A stretch of 64,000 nucleotides of DNA. Origin: Paenarthrobacter sp. JL.01a (GTDB taxonomy: Bacteria > Actinomycetota > Actinomycetes > Actinomycetales > Micrococcaceae). The translations under genes were made by a program, and so were the position numbers. Under the pieces are notes generated by a model. The model saw only the letters and a program-made list of their open reading frames with translations, had not been told where the DNA came from and searched no databases. Position 1 is the first letter of the stretch. Each line of letters opens with the position of its first letter. The DNA lies in the NCBI RefSeq assembly GCF_025452095.1, contig NZ_CP104877.1, positions 1,426,001 through 1,490,000 of the forward strand. The letters are read 5' to 3'. This document shows, in pieces, positions 23,653-32,580 of the stretch.

Positions 23653-23719
23653 GACTTCGCTGGAAGCTTGCGAAGTCGCCCGCAAGCTTCCGGCGAACCC
23701 GCAGGTTTCCAGCGAAGTC
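23653..23719. repeat. REP-like palindromic element, copy 3
   Basis: 67 bp bounded by a perfect 13-bp inverted repeat, GACTTCGCTGGAA at 23653-23665 and its complement at 23707-23719. Internal arms contain GCTTGCGAAGTCGC and GCAAGCTTCCGGCGAACCC. It lies 11 bases past the stop of the leftward nitrate reductase electron-transfer gene and may help end that operon. Confidence 0.6.
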
Positions 23720-23730
23720 ACGGAGCACCC

Positions 23731-25293
23731 TCAGGCAACTGCCCCCTGGAAGTGCTTCTCGATGAGGCCCTTGATGTCCTCGTGGCATCCACCGCAGCCG
23801 GTCCCTGCCCGGGTTGCCTTGGATACCTCCGCAACAGAAGAGCAGCCCTCCACCACGGAATCCCCGATACTGGTGGCGCTGACACCGGCGCAGCGGCACA
23901 CAGTCCGCTGGGGGTCGTTGTTCGCGGCCCCCGTATCGAGTTGGTCCGGACCATCGAGCCGAAGCAGCAAGGAGCGGTCCGCGGGCAGCTCCGAAGCGCG
24001 TTCGAACAGCACCACCAGCTCGGCGGCAGTCCTGGGCATCCCCACGGCAACCAGGCCCTCCAGAACCCCGCCGCGGGTGGTCATCTTCACATAGCGCCCA
24101 TGTTCCGGGTCGGCCCACTGCGAAATCTGACGGCGGACGCGGCCGGGAGCAGCCCCGGCTTCGAGCAGTTCCTCGTCCCACGGATCGGCCTGGTTGTCGC
24201 CGGCAACGGCCAGGTTGAGGCCCCGGGCCTTCAAGACGATGACGCCGGGCTTTTCGGCTGCCAGCGGCTCCAGAGAATCCGCAGCGGACTGCCCATCCCT
24301 GGCCAGGACCACCAGGTATTCCGCCAGCCACTCGGCTTGCCGCCACCCGGGACCAACGAGGCCGGAAGGACCGGCAGCGGTACGGCATCCAGCACAGGAG
24401 GCATCGGAGCAACGGACTTCTGCGCAGTCACCGATCGCGAACAGGTGTGGCTCGTGGTGGGTCCGGAGGTGGTGGTCCACCAGGATGCCGCTGCCCACAG
24501 ACAGGCCACAGCGTTCAGCAAGCTCAATCCGTGGCCGCACGCCACAGGACAGGACCAGCAGGTCGCCGTCGATCGCGGAACCGTCGTCGAGCAGTAACGC
24601 TGAGAACGAGCCGCCAGGACCCGCGGTTTCGACGCCGGTGGACCGGGCATTGCCGGCCATCCGGACTCCGTTGGTTCGGAGGCTGGCAGTCAGGACCGAG
24701 CCACTGCCTCGGTCGATGCTTCGGCCCAGGGGGAACGGGCCGTTATGGACCACGGTTGCCTGGGCACCTTCTTCGGAGACAGCCAACCCCGTCTCAAGAC
24801 CGAGCACGCCACCGCCGAGGACCACCACGCGTTTGCGTCCGGCTACGGCGGAACGCAGCACGGCCGCATCCTGCAGGTCACGGAGCGTGATCACACCCGG
24901 AGGCAGGACCGGCGCGGAAGGATCGGGATTGAGCCCGGTGAGATTGGGGATGACAGGGCGTGAACCCGTGGCGAAGACCAGCCGGTCGTAATGCTCAGTG
25001 GTGCCATCGGAGAGGATAACGTTCTGCCGCGCACGGTCGATCCTCTTCACGGCGGTCCCGAGCCGGACTTCGACACCCGATGCTTCCATCTCGGAAGTAT
25101 CGGCCATGGCCAAGGCCTCGGGAGTAGTGCGGCCTACGCCCAATTCGGCCACCATGACGCGGTTGTACGCTGCCACGGACTCTTGGCCCACCACCAGCAA
25201 CTGCAAGAGTCCGTCGCGGACCGAAGGGAGCAACTCGTCCACCAGGCGCGCGGCCACGGGGCCAAATCCAACAACAACAATGCGCTCGCTCAT
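23731..25293 (-). CDS. nasB: FAD/[2Fe-2S] electron-transfer subunit of assimilatory nitrate reductase
   Basis: A 520-residue NirB-like flavoprotein lacking the siroheme half. FAD and NAD(P) motifs are RIVVVGFGPVAARLVDELL and VVVLGGGVLGLETGLA. The C-terminus is a BFD-type [2Fe-2S] domain (TVCRCAGVSATSIGDSVVEG, ending GTGCGGCHEDIKGLIEKHF). A four-Cys patch, CAEVRCSDASCAGC, follows the second FAD motif and is unusual. It probably passes electrons from NAD(P)H to the molybdenum subunit encoded immediately upstream, whose stop overlaps this ATG (ATGA). A 75-codon in-frame extension overlapping that gene is rejected. Last gene of the nitrate operon. The symbol follows Bacillus usage. Confidence 0.85.
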   Translation of the reverse strand: MSERIVVVGFGPVAARLVDELLPSVRDGLLQLLVVGQESVAAYNRVMVAELGVGRTTPEALAMADTSEMEASGVEVRLGTAVKRIDRARQNVILSDGTTEHYDRLVFATGSRPVIPNLTGLNPDPSAPVLPPGVITLRDLQDAAVLRSAVAGRKRVVVLGGGVLGLETGLAVSEEGAQATVVHNGPFPLGRSIDRGSGSVLTASLRTNGVRMAGNARSTGVETAGPGGSFSALLLDDGSAIDGDLLVLSCGVRPRIELAERCGLSVGSGILVDHHLRTHHEPHLFAIGDCAEVRCSDASCAGCRTAAGPSGLVGPGWRQAEWLAEYLVVLARDGQSAADSLEPLAAEKPGVIVLKARGLNLAVAGDNQADPWDEELLEAGAAPGRVRRQISQWADPEHGRYVKMTTRGGVLEGLVAVGMPRTAAELVVLFERASELPADRSLLLRLDGPDQLDTGAANNDPQRTVCRCAGVSATSIGDSVVEGCSSVAEVSKATRAGTGCGGCHEDIKGLIEKHFQGAVA

Positions 25294-27470
25294 GAAGCCT
25301 CCTCGGCGTGCAATGGCAGTCCCGCGCCCACCAAGGCGGCGGGGACGGGGTTGGAAACAGCGCGCCGGACCCACACCCGGCTGGTCTTGAATTCCGGCAT
25401 GCCCGAGATCGGGTCGGTAGCCGCCTCCGTGAGCCGGTTGGCGTTCTCCTGGCCGGGGAAGTGGAAGGGCAGGAACACCGTGTCCGGGCGCACCGAATTG
25501 CTGAGCTCGGCACGGCACAGGACCTCGCCGCGCTCGTTGCTCACCGTTGCGTAGTCGCCGTCGGTGATCCCACGGGAGGCCGCCGTCGAGGGGTGGATCA
25601 GAAGGCGCGCCTGCGGCTGCGCCGCCAGCAAGTCGGCCACCCGCCGCGTCTGGGAGCCGGACTGGTAGTGCTCCAGCAGGCGTCCGGTCGCCAGTGCCAG
25701 CGAATCATCGGCGAAGGAACGCACGGCCCGCTTCGACGGCGTCACCGGGACCATCACGGCGCGGCCGTCGGCGTGCGCGAAGCCGGCGGAAAACAGCCGG
25801 GGAGTGCCGCTGCTGCCCACGGGGTACGGCCAATAGGCCGCTTCGCCGCGGTCCAACATGGCGTAGTCGATGCCGGAGTAATCCGCCAGGCCACCGGCAG
25901 AAGCCACACGCAATTCCTCGAACACAGTACGGGGATCGTCACTGAACGTGGAGGGTGCTTCCAGCAGCTCGGCCAGACGCGCCATCAGCCACAGTTCGTT
26001 GCGGACGCCCGGGGGAGGGGTCAGTGCACGGCGGCGCCGGATCACCCGTCCCTCAAGGTTGGTCAGCGTGCCCTCTTCCTCGGCCCACTGCGTCACAGGC
26101 AGTACCAGGTCCGCCTCCATCGCCGTCTCGGACAGGAAGAAGTCGCAGACCACCAGGAAGTCGAGGTCCCGGAGCCCCTGCGTGACGGCGTTGGTGTCCG
26201 GCGCCGAGACCACCACGTTGGCGCCGTGCACGAACAGGCACCGCACGCCGTCGGGCTTTCCCAAGGATTTGAGGAGTTCGACGGCGGGCAGCCCGGGACC
26301 TGGGATGAGCGACTCGTCGACTCCCCACACCGAGGCAATATGGGTGCGTGCGGCAGGGTCCGTGATCTTGCGGTATCCCGGGAGCTGGTCGGCTTTCTGC
26401 CCGTGTTCACGTCCGCCCTGGCCGTTGCCCTGGCCGGTCAGTGTCCCGTACCCGCTGCGGGCGGACCCGGGCAGGCCCAAAAGGAGGCTGAGGTTGATGG
26501 CGGCCGTGGCGGTGTCGGTGCCGTCCACGTGCTGTTCCACGCCGCGGCCACTGAGGATGTAGCTTCCGCCGCCTCGTGCCCCCTGGGCGAGCCGGCGTGC
26601 GGTGTCACGGATGAGGTTGGCAGGGACGCCGGTGATGGACTGGACCCGTTCCGGCCAGAACGCGGAAAGGCTGCGCACCAAGGCGGGGTACCCGGAGGTG
26701 TGGGCGGCCACGAAAGCAGAATCCACCAACCCTTCGTGAACCACTACGTGGCTGATGCCCAAAAGGAGGGCGAGGTCCGTGCCGGGCGTCGGCTGCAGGT
26801 GGACGCCGCCGCCGTCGGACGTCAACGCGGCAGTAGCCGAGCGGCGGGGGTCCACCACGATCAAGCCGCCGGCATCGCGTGCGCCTTGCAGGTGCTGGAC
26901 GAACGGCGGCATGGTGTCGGCGACGTTGGAACCGAGCAGTAGGATGACCGACGCCGGATCGAGGTCGGTGACGGGGAAGGGGAGTCCGCGGTCCACGCCG
27001 AACGCGCGGTTCCCTGCCGCCGCAGCCGATGACATGCAGAACCGGCCGTTGTAATCGATCCGGGACGTGCGAAGGGCCAATCGAGCGAACTTGCCCAGCA
27101 TGTAGGCCTTCTCGTTGGTGAGGCCGCCACCGCCGAAGACTCCGACGGCGTCGTTTCCATACTCCCTCTGGGTGTCCTTCACCGCTGCCGAGACGAGCGT
27201 CAGGGCCTGGTCCCAGGAGACTGGTCGGTGGACGCCGTCGGAGCCTTTGAGCAACGGTTCGGTGACGCGGCCGTTGTGATGCAACAACGACGCCGATGTC
27301 CAGCCCTTGCGGCACAGCCCGCCCCGGTTGGTGGGGAACTCGCGCGCGGAAACTTCGAGGGGTGCGGCGGCCGCTGGCGCTTGACCCGCCACCTCAGCGG
27401 CGGCCGGGCTCAGCGTCATGGCGCACTGGAGCGCGCAGTAGGGGCAGTGGGTATCGGCGCCGTTGGGCAT
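25290..27470 (-). CDS. nasC: Assimilatory nitrate reductase, molybdopterin catalytic subunit
   Basis: A 726-residue cytoplasmic bis-MGD molybdoenzyme reducing nitrate to nitrite. The N-terminal [4Fe-4S] site is CPYCALQC plus GGLCRKG. Molybdopterin-binding regions include YNGRFCMSSAAAAGNRAFG (Cys likely molybdenum ligand in this class), ILLLGSNVADTMPP, VDPRRSATA and YGTLTGQGNGQGGREHGQKA. The C-terminal molydop-binding barrel (TGRLLEHYQSGSQTRRV; RGITDGDYATVSNERGEV) completes it. No Tat signal is seen, consistent with an assimilatory enzyme. Its ATG follows the transporter stop without a gap (TAAATG), and its stop overlaps the next gene. Confidence 0.93.
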   Translation of the reverse strand: MPNGADTHCPYCALQCAMTLSPAAAEVAGQAPAAAAPLEVSAREFPTNRGGLCRKGWTSASLLHHNGRVTEPLLKGSDGVHRPVSWDQALTLVSAAVKDTQREYGNDAVGVFGGGGLTNEKAYMLGKFARLALRTSRIDYNGRFCMSSAAAAGNRAFGVDRGLPFPVTDLDPASVILLLGSNVADTMPPFVQHLQGARDAGGLIVVDPRRSATAALTSDGGGVHLQPTPGTDLALLLGISHVVVHEGLVDSAFVAAHTSGYPALVRSLSAFWPERVQSITGVPANLIRDTARRLAQGARGGGSYILSGRGVEQHVDGTDTATAAINLSLLLGLPGSARSGYGTLTGQGNGQGGREHGQKADQLPGYRKITDPAARTHIASVWGVDESLIPGPGLPAVELLKSLGKPDGVRCLFVHGANVVVSAPDTNAVTQGLRDLDFLVVCDFFLSETAMEADLVLPVTQWAEEEGTLTNLEGRVIRRRRALTPPPGVRNELWLMARLAELLEAPSTFSDDPRTVFEELRVASAGGLADYSGIDYAMLDRGEAAYWPYPVGSSGTPRLFSAGFAHADGRAVMVPVTPSKRAVRSFADDSLALATGRLLEHYQSGSQTRRVADLLAAQPQARLLIHPSTAASRGITDGDYATVSNERGEVLCRAELSNSVRPDTVFLPFHFPGQENANRLTEAATDPISGMPEFKTSRVWVRRAVSNPVPAALVGAGLPLHAEEAS

Positions 27471-28883
27471 TTAGATGTGTCCGATCGTGTTGCGCTGGCG
27501 GGCGGGGCGGATATAGCAGACCCAGCAAACGGCAAGCATCAGCACATAGGCAGCCACGAATCCGTAGAACGCCGGGGTGTAGGAGCCGCTGGCTGTGTTG
27601 GAGGCGTTGAGCACTTGCGGAATCACGAAGCCCCCGTAGGCGCCGATCGCCGAGATCAGGCCCAGGGAGGACGCTGCGAGTCGCGCTGTGGCGGCGCTGC
27701 TGGCACCGGAGCGGGCCGCGCGGCTGGACGTCGCGAAAATGACAGGGATCATGCGGTAGGTCGCACCGTTTCCGAAACCGCTGGAGACAAAGAGCAGGAG
27801 GAACAGGCCCAGGAAGAGCCAGAAGTTCTTCAGCGGCAGGGTCCAGATCATGGTGAGGGTGATGACAGCCATGGAGGCGAAGGCGGTGATGGTCATGCGG
27901 GCCCCGCCCATGCGGTCGGCCATGCGTCCGCCGTAGGGTCGGGCGAGCGAGCCAACCAGCGGGCCGAGGAAGGCCAGGGACAATGCCACTGCACCGACGT
28001 GGATCGAGGAGAACTCCGGGAAGTAGTCCTTGATCAGTTTGGGGAAGACCCCGGCAAATCCGATGAACGAACCGAACGTGCCGATGTACAGGAACGCCAT
28101 GATCCACAGGTGCGGTTCCTTGACGGCGGCCAGCGAGCCGGCAACATCACCCTTGGCACTGGTGAGGTTGTTCATGTACTTCCAAGCGCCGAAGGCGGCG
28201 ATGACGATCAGCGGTATCCAGATGATGCCTGCCATGGGCAGGTTCACAGTTCCGGCCGCCAGCAAGGTGATGGCGATGGGGACAACAAGCTGGGCGACGG
28301 CGGCACCCAGGTTGCCGCCTGCTGCGTTCAGTCCCAGCGCCCAACCCTTTTCGCGGGCGGGGTAGAAGAAGGTGATGTTGGCCATCGAGCTGGCGAAGTT
28401 GCCACCGCCGAAGCCTGCAAGGCCCGCCATGAGGAGCATGACGCCGAATGGTGTCTCCGGGTTCGAGACGCAGACCGCCAATCCGGTGGTCGGGATCAGG
28501 AGCAGGAGCGCCGAGACGATGGTCCAGTTCCGGCCACCGAATCTGGGAACCATGAAGGTGTAGGGGATACGAAGTGTCGCGCCTACCAGGCTGGGGATGG
28601 AGATGAGCCAGAAGATCTGGTTGGTGTCGAAGGTGAAGCCCGCCGCGGGGAGCTGGACCACCACGATGGACCACAGCTGCCAGACAACGAATCCGAGGAA
28701 TTCGGCGAAGATGGACCAGTACAGGTTCCGCTTCGCGATGACCCGGCCTTCAGCTTCCCACTGGCCCTTGTCCTCGGCATCCCAGTTGGCAATCCAGCGG
28801 CCGGGGCGGTGTTCAAGGGTGGTGGTGGCAGCTGCGGTGGACTGGACTGGAGCCAGTGCATCTGCGGTGCTTTCAACAGTCAC
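27471..28883 (-). CDS. narK: Nitrate/nitrite transporter, NarK/NasA type
   Basis: A 470-residue major facilitator with 12 predicted helices that brings nitrate into the cell. Family features: LYWSIFAEFLGFVVWQLWS in helix 1, a conserved Arg in LRIPYTFMVPRFGGRNWT, and the two Gly-rich nitrate signatures LAGFGGGNFASSMANITFFYP and LGLNAAGGNLGAAVAQLVVP (given as separate blocks). GTG start with AAGGAGG 8 bases upstream. First gene of the narK-nasC-nasB operon. A candidate GlnR site with 11-bp spacing lies 50-110 bp upstream. Confidence 0.94.
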   Translation of the reverse strand: MTVESTADALAPVQSTAAATTTLEHRPGRWIANWDAEDKGQWEAEGRVIAKRNLYWSIFAEFLGFVVWQLWSIVVVQLPAAGFTFDTNQIFWLISIPSLVGATLRIPYTFMVPRFGGRNWTIVSALLLLIPTTGLAVCVSNPETPFGVMLLMAGLAGFGGGNFASSMANITFFYPAREKGWALGLNAAGGNLGAAVAQLVVPIAITLLAAGTVNLPMAGIIWIPLIVIAAFGAWKYMNNLTSAKGDVAGSLAAVKEPHLWIMAFLYIGTFGSFIGFAGVFPKLIKDYFPEFSSIHVGAVALSLAFLGPLVGSLARPYGGRMADRMGGARMTITAFASMAVITLTMIWTLPLKNFWLFLGLFLLLFVSSGFGNGATYRMIPVIFATSSRAARSGASSAATARLAASSLGLISAIGAYGGFVIPQVLNASNTASGSYTPAFYGFVAAYVLMLAVCWVCYIRPARQRNTIGHI

Positions 28884-28934
28884 GGAAGTGCCTCCTTGGT
28901 GGGGGTCGTTGTCCTTCCAAGGTAGGTTTGGCGC

Positions 28935-28994
28935 ATTTCACGGACGGTCGCTGTTTGTAAACGGGCTGTGACATTTCCCTATCAGCGCGGTCAC
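28935..28994 (-). promoter_or_regulatory. Candidate GlnR site upstream of narK
   Basis: On the minus strand, pentamers in an 11-bp register are GTGAC (28990-28994), GATAG, GTCAC (28968-28972), TTTAC (28957-28961), CGACC and GAAAT (28935-28939). The two GTnAC half-sites 22 bp apart are perfect and the intervening positions are weaker. Less convincing than the array at nirB/nirD, but in the right place for nitrogen control of nitrate uptake. Confidence 0.45.
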
Positions 28995-29101
28995 CGGCGC
29001 GTGAGGCGTTGGTGAGGTATTGTGGCGCAGACCACATACTGGGATTTTCCCATGCGTCCGTATGTTGGACTTGGTTGTCCAGTGAATGGACGCCGGGAAC
29101 T

Positions 29102-29122
29102 ATTATTGAACTCTCAAATAAT
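29102..29122. promoter_or_regulatory. AT-rich inverted repeat upstream of MHS transporter
   Basis: ATTATTGA and TCAAATAAT are arranged as an imperfect inverted repeat around ACTC, in an otherwise GC-rich region 57-77 bases before the transporter ATG. It may be an operator for an unidentified regulator or part of the promoter. Confidence 0.35.
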
Positions 29123-29178
29123 CCTCCTCCGGGCGGTGCGCTCAGGCACTGCACGGCGTGAACGAAAGCTGTTACTAC

Positions 29179-30588
29179 ATGTCTTCCACCGCACCATCCA
29201 AGGAAGGCGAGTCCACTCGACCGGTGAACTCGCGGGGGCGGGTGATCTTCGCCAGCCTGATCGGTACAACGATCGAGTTCTACGACTTCTACGCCTACGC
29301 GACGGCGTCTGTGCTCGTCTTTCCCAAGCTCTTCTTCCCGGACGCCACCGACATCAACGCCCTGCTCAGCGCCTTCGCCATCTTCGGCGTCGCCTTCTTC
29401 GCACGGCCCATCGGAGCCGTGGTCTTCGGGCACTTTGGTGACAAGATCGGCCGCAAGGGAACGCTGGTGGCTTCCTTGCTGACGATGGGTATTGCCACAT
29501 TCCTCATCGGCCTGCTCCCCGAGGCATCGCTGCCCGGGTGGGCCATCCTGGCCCCGCTGCTGCTGGTGGTCCTTCGGTTCTTCCAGGGCCTGGCTTTGGG
29601 CGGCGAATGGTCCGGTGCCGCGTTGCTCGCCACCGAGAATGCCCCCGAGGGAAAGCGCGCCATCTACGGTACGTTCCCGCAGCTGGGTGCGCCCATCGGC
29701 TTCATCATCGCCAACGTGATCTTCATCTGGATGAACGTTGCCCTGACGCCCGAACAGTTCCTGGCATGGGGTTGGCGTGTGCCGTTCCTCGTCAGTGCCG
29801 TGCTGGTGATCGTGGGCCTGTACGTCCGGCTCAAGCTCGTGGAAAGCGCATCCTTCACCAAGGTGGTCCAGCAGGACAAGGTCCAGAAACTTCCCCTGGG
29901 TGCCACCCTCAAGAACCACTGGCGCCCGGTGGTCGCAGGCACGTTCATCATGTTTGCCACTTACGTGCTGTTCTACATCATGACCACCTTCACCCTCTCC
30001 TACGGCACCAAGCCAACCTTGGCAGGTGCGCAGGCGGCGGCTGAGAAGGCCGGCAAGCCCATGACCGCGGAGCAGATTGCCGCGTTCGTGCCGGGCCTTG
30101 GAATCTCCCGTTCCGACTTCCTCTGGATGCTGATCATCGGTGTGATCTTCTTCGGTATCTTCACTGTTGTCTCCGGTCCGCTGGCCGAGAAGTGGGGCCG
30201 CCGGAAGTTCCTGCTGGGTGTCACCGCCGGAATCTTCGTCTTCGGCGCGCTCTGGTTCACCATGTTCGGCCCCGGCCAGGCGGCTGCCATGGTCGGCCTG
30301 ATTGTCGGCTTCACCCTCATGGGCCTTACCTTTGGCCCCATGGCGGCGATACTGCCCGAGCTGTTCCCGGCCAATGTCCGCTACACGGGCTCCGCCGTGG
30401 CGTACAACCTGTCCTCCATGATCGGAGCAGCTCCCGCGTCCTTCGTGGCCATCGCCCTGTGGTCCGCAGCGAACGGAAGCACCTGGCTGGTCGGGGTCTA
30501 CATGGCCGTCGCAGCCGTGGTCACCTTCATCGCGCTGTGGTTCACGCGCGAAACCAAGGACACGGACTACGAGAACAACGTAGCCTAA
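29179..30588 (+). CDS. MHS-family MFS transporter (metabolite:H+ symporter)
   Basis: A 469-residue member of the metabolite:H+ symporter family, related to ProP, KgtP and ShiA. Signature regions: IGTTIEFYDFYAYATA in helix 1, FGHFGDKIGRKGTL (loop 2-3 motif), FFQGLALGGEWSGAALLATE, the insertion between helices 6 and 7, and AEKWGRRKFL. Substrates of the family are small organic acids or betaines; the one here is unknown. ATG at 29179 is preferred over an in-frame GTG at 29158; neither has a strong ribosome binding site. Followed directly by a strong terminator. Confidence 0.9.
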   Translation: MSSTAPSKEGESTRPVNSRGRVIFASLIGTTIEFYDFYAYATASVLVFPKLFFPDATDINALLSAFAIFGVAFFARPIGAVVFGHFGDKIGRKGTLVASLLTMGIATFLIGLLPEASLPGWAILAPLLLVVLRFFQGLALGGEWSGAALLATENAPEGKRAIYGTFPQLGAPIGFIIANVIFIWMNVALTPEQFLAWGWRVPFLVSAVLVIVGLYVRLKLVESASFTKVVQQDKVQKLPLGATLKNHWRPVVAGTFIMFATYVLFYIMTTFTLSYGTKPTLAGAQAAAEKAGKPMTAEQIAAFVPGLGISRSDFLWMLIIGVIFFGIFTVVSGPLAEKWGRRKFLLGVTAGIFVFGALWFTMFGPGQAAAMVGLIVGFTLMGLTFGPMAAILPELFPANVRYTGSAVAYNLSSMIGAAPASFVAIALWSAANGSTWLVGVYMAVAAVVTFIALWFTRETKDTDYENNVA

Positions 30589-30596
30589 GCACCCCA

Positions 30597-30642
30597 TAAC
30601 GACGTCGGCCCCGCACCAAAAGGTGCGGGGCCGACGTCGTTA
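30597..30642. terminator. Bidirectional terminator between MHS transporter and carboxylase alpha gene
   Basis: A perfect 21-bp stem, 30597-30617 with 30622-30642, around an AAAA loop. It lies 8 bases after the transporter stop and 11 bases past the stop of the leftward carboxylase alpha gene, so it can end both convergent transcripts. Confidence 0.85.
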
Positions 30643-30653
30643 AGCCGTGGTTG

Positions 30654-32468
30654 TTAGTCCTCGATGGTCGCGATGACTGCGCCGGCCGAGACGGTCTCAC
30701 CGGGAGCTGCGGAGAGGCCCCTGACGGTACCTGCCTTGTGCGCGGTGAGGGGCTGCTCCATCTTCATGGCTTCGAGGACCACGATGAGATCGCCTTCGGC
30801 CACCACGTCACCCTCGGCGGCCGCCACCTTGACGATGGTGCCCTGCATCGGCGAAGTCAGGGCGTCGCCGCCCGCGGCAGCAGCCGCGGCCCCGGCCGAG
30901 CGGGAGCGCTTCTTCGACTTACCTGCCTTGGCGCCCGTTCCGGCGGAGGTGGTCGCGACGCCGGCGCCCAGGCCGGACGGCAGGACCACCTCAAGGCGCT
31001 TGCCGCCAACCTCGACGACGACGCGCTGACGCTCACCGGCGTCGGGCGTTTCAGCGTTGGCGCCGACGGCGGACCAAGCGGGAATGCTGTTGACGAACTC
31101 GGTTTCAATCCAGCGGGTGTGGACCTTGAACGGACCTTCCGCAGGGGCGAAAGCGGGGTCTGTCACAACGGCGAGGTCAAAGGGGATGACGGTGGGGATC
31201 CCCTCAACCACCATTTCCTCGAGGGCGCGGCGGGAACGCTGGAGCGCCTGCTCACGGGTGGCACCGGTGACGACCAGCTTGGAGAGCATGGAGTCGAAGT
31301 TGCCGCTGATGATGTCGCCCTGCTCGACGCCGGAATCGACGCGGACGCCGGGGCCGGTCGGGTTCTTCAGCGTAGTGATGGTGCCCGGAGCCGGCATGAA
31401 GTTGCGACCCGGGTCCTCGCCGGTGATGCGGAATTCGAAGGAGTGGCCGCGGACCTCGGGGTCGTCGTAGCCGAGCGCCTCACCGCGGGCAATACGGAAC
31501 TGCTCGCGGACGAGGTCGATTCCAGTGACCTCTTCGGAGACGCAGTGCTCAACCTGGAGGCGGGTGTTGACCTCGAGGAAGGAGATGGTGCCGTCCTGGC
31601 CCACCAGGAATTCGCACGTGCCGGCGCCGAGGTAGTTGGCTTCCTTCAAGATGGCCTTGGAGGACTCGTAGAGGCGCTTGTTCTGCTCTTCGCTCAAGTA
31701 CGGAGCCGGGGCTTCCTCCACGAGCTTCTGGTTGCGGCGCTGCAGCGAGCAGTCGCGGGTGGAGACAACCACCACGTTGCCATAGGCGTCCGCCAGGCAC
31801 TGGGTTTCGACGTGGCGGGGGGCGTCCAGGAAGCGCTCGATGAAGCACTCGCCGCGGCCGAATGCTGCGGTGGCCTCGCGGACGGCGGATTCGTAGAGCT
31901 CCGGAATCTCATCCATGGTGCGCGCTACCTTGATGCCGCGGCCGCCGCCGCCGAACGCTGCCTTGATGGCCACGGGAAGGCCGAATTCTTCGGCGAACTT
32001 GAGGATTTCGTGCGCGTCCTTGACGGGGTCGGCTGTGCCGGGGACCAAGGGTGCGCCGACCTTCTCGGCAATGTGGCGGGCCTGGACCTTGTCACCCAGG
32101 GCCGAGATGGCTTCGGGGGAGGGGCCGATCCAGGTGATTCCCGCGTCAATGACCTTGGCGGCGAATTCGGCGTTTTCGGCCAGGAAGCCGTATCCGGGGT
32201 GGATGGCGTCAGCACCCGACTGCTTGGCGACATCGATGATCTTGTCCATCACCAGGTAGGACTCTGCGGCCGTGTTGCCGCCCAAAGCGTAGGCCTCGTC
32301 GGCGAGGCGGACGTGCAGGGCATCGCGGTCCGGGTCCGCGTACACGGCCACGGAGGCAATGCCTTCGTCCCGGGCGGCTCGGATGATGCGGACCGCGATT
32401 TCGCCGCGGTTGGCAATCAAGACCTTGGTAAGAGGGCTGGAAATGGGCTGCGCCGGGTTAGCTGACAA
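30654..32468 (-). CDS. accA: Acyl-CoA carboxylase alpha subunit (biotin carboxylase + BCCP)
   Basis: A 604-residue fused subunit that carboxylates biotin with ATP and bicarbonate and carries the biotin. The biotin carboxylase part begins [20 protein letters not shown] and includes the ATP-grasp Gly-rich loop [13 protein letters not shown] and [12 protein letters not shown]. The C-terminal biotinyl domain carries [11 protein letters not shown] with biotinylated Lys569. Actinobacterial AccA3-like. TTG start, supported by AAGGAG 8 bases upstream. The beta and epsilon partners are encoded at 40848-42664, and an almost identical palindrome lies upstream of both transcription units. It serves malonyl- and/or propionyl-CoA carboxylation. 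Confidence 0.95.
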   Translation of the reverse strand: MSANPAQPISSPLTKVLIANRGEIAVRIIRAARDEGIASVAVYADPDRDALHVRLADEAYALGGNTAAESYLVMDKIIDVAKQSGADAIHPGYGFLAENAEFAAKVIDAGITWIGPSPEAISALGDKVQARHIAEKVGAPLVPGTADPVKDAHEILKFAEEFGLPVAIKAAFGGGGRGIKVARTMDEIPELYESAVREATAAFGRGECFIERFLDAPRHVETQCLADAYGNVVVVSTRDCSLQRRNQKLVEEAPAPYLSEEQNKRLYESSKAILKEANYLGAGTCEFLVGQDGTISFLEVNTRLQVEHCVSEEVTGIDLVREQFRIARGEALGYDDPEVRGHSFEFRITGEDPGRNFMPAPGTITTLKNPTGPGVRVDSGVEQGDIISGNFDSMLSKLVVTGATREQALQRSRRALEEMVVEGIPTVIPFDLAVVTDPAFAPAEGPFKVHTRWIETEFVNSIPAWSAVGANAETPDAGERQRVVVEVGGKRLEVVLPSGLGAGVATTSAGTGAKAGKSKKRSRSAGAAAAAAGGDALTSPMQGTIVKVAAAEGDVVAEGDLIVVLEAMKMEQPLTAHKAGTVRGLSAAPGETVSAGAVIATIED

Positions 32469-32561
32469 GTTGTTGACTCCTTCTGTCCTTCAGGGAGCCT
32501 AGCGTGATTGTGAGGGTTCCGCCCATATTGATGAGGGATTCCGTGTGTGAACGGCCGTTCC

Positions 32562-32580
32562 TTTGTAGGGTTGCTACAAA
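32562..32580. promoter_or_regulatory. Palindromic operator upstream of carboxylase alpha gene
   Basis: TTTGTAGGGTTGCTACAAA is a 19-bp inverted repeat with 7-bp arms, about 100 bp upstream of the carboxylase alpha start and overlapping the end of maf. Its core TGTAGGGTTGCTACA differs by one base from the complement of the palindrome upstream of the beta-subunit gene at 42797-42811. Confidence 0.7.

Noticed and set aside
28873-30597. 574-codon minus-strand frame opposite the MHS transporter
   Set aside because: Antisense shadow, rich in Gly/Asp/His/Gln, with no family features; the plus-strand transporter motifs are unambiguous.
30651-32465. 604-codon plus-strand frame opposite the carboxylase alpha gene
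   Set aside because: Exactly mirrors the biotin carboxylase gene, has no recognisable domain or ribosome binding site, and shows shadow-type composition.
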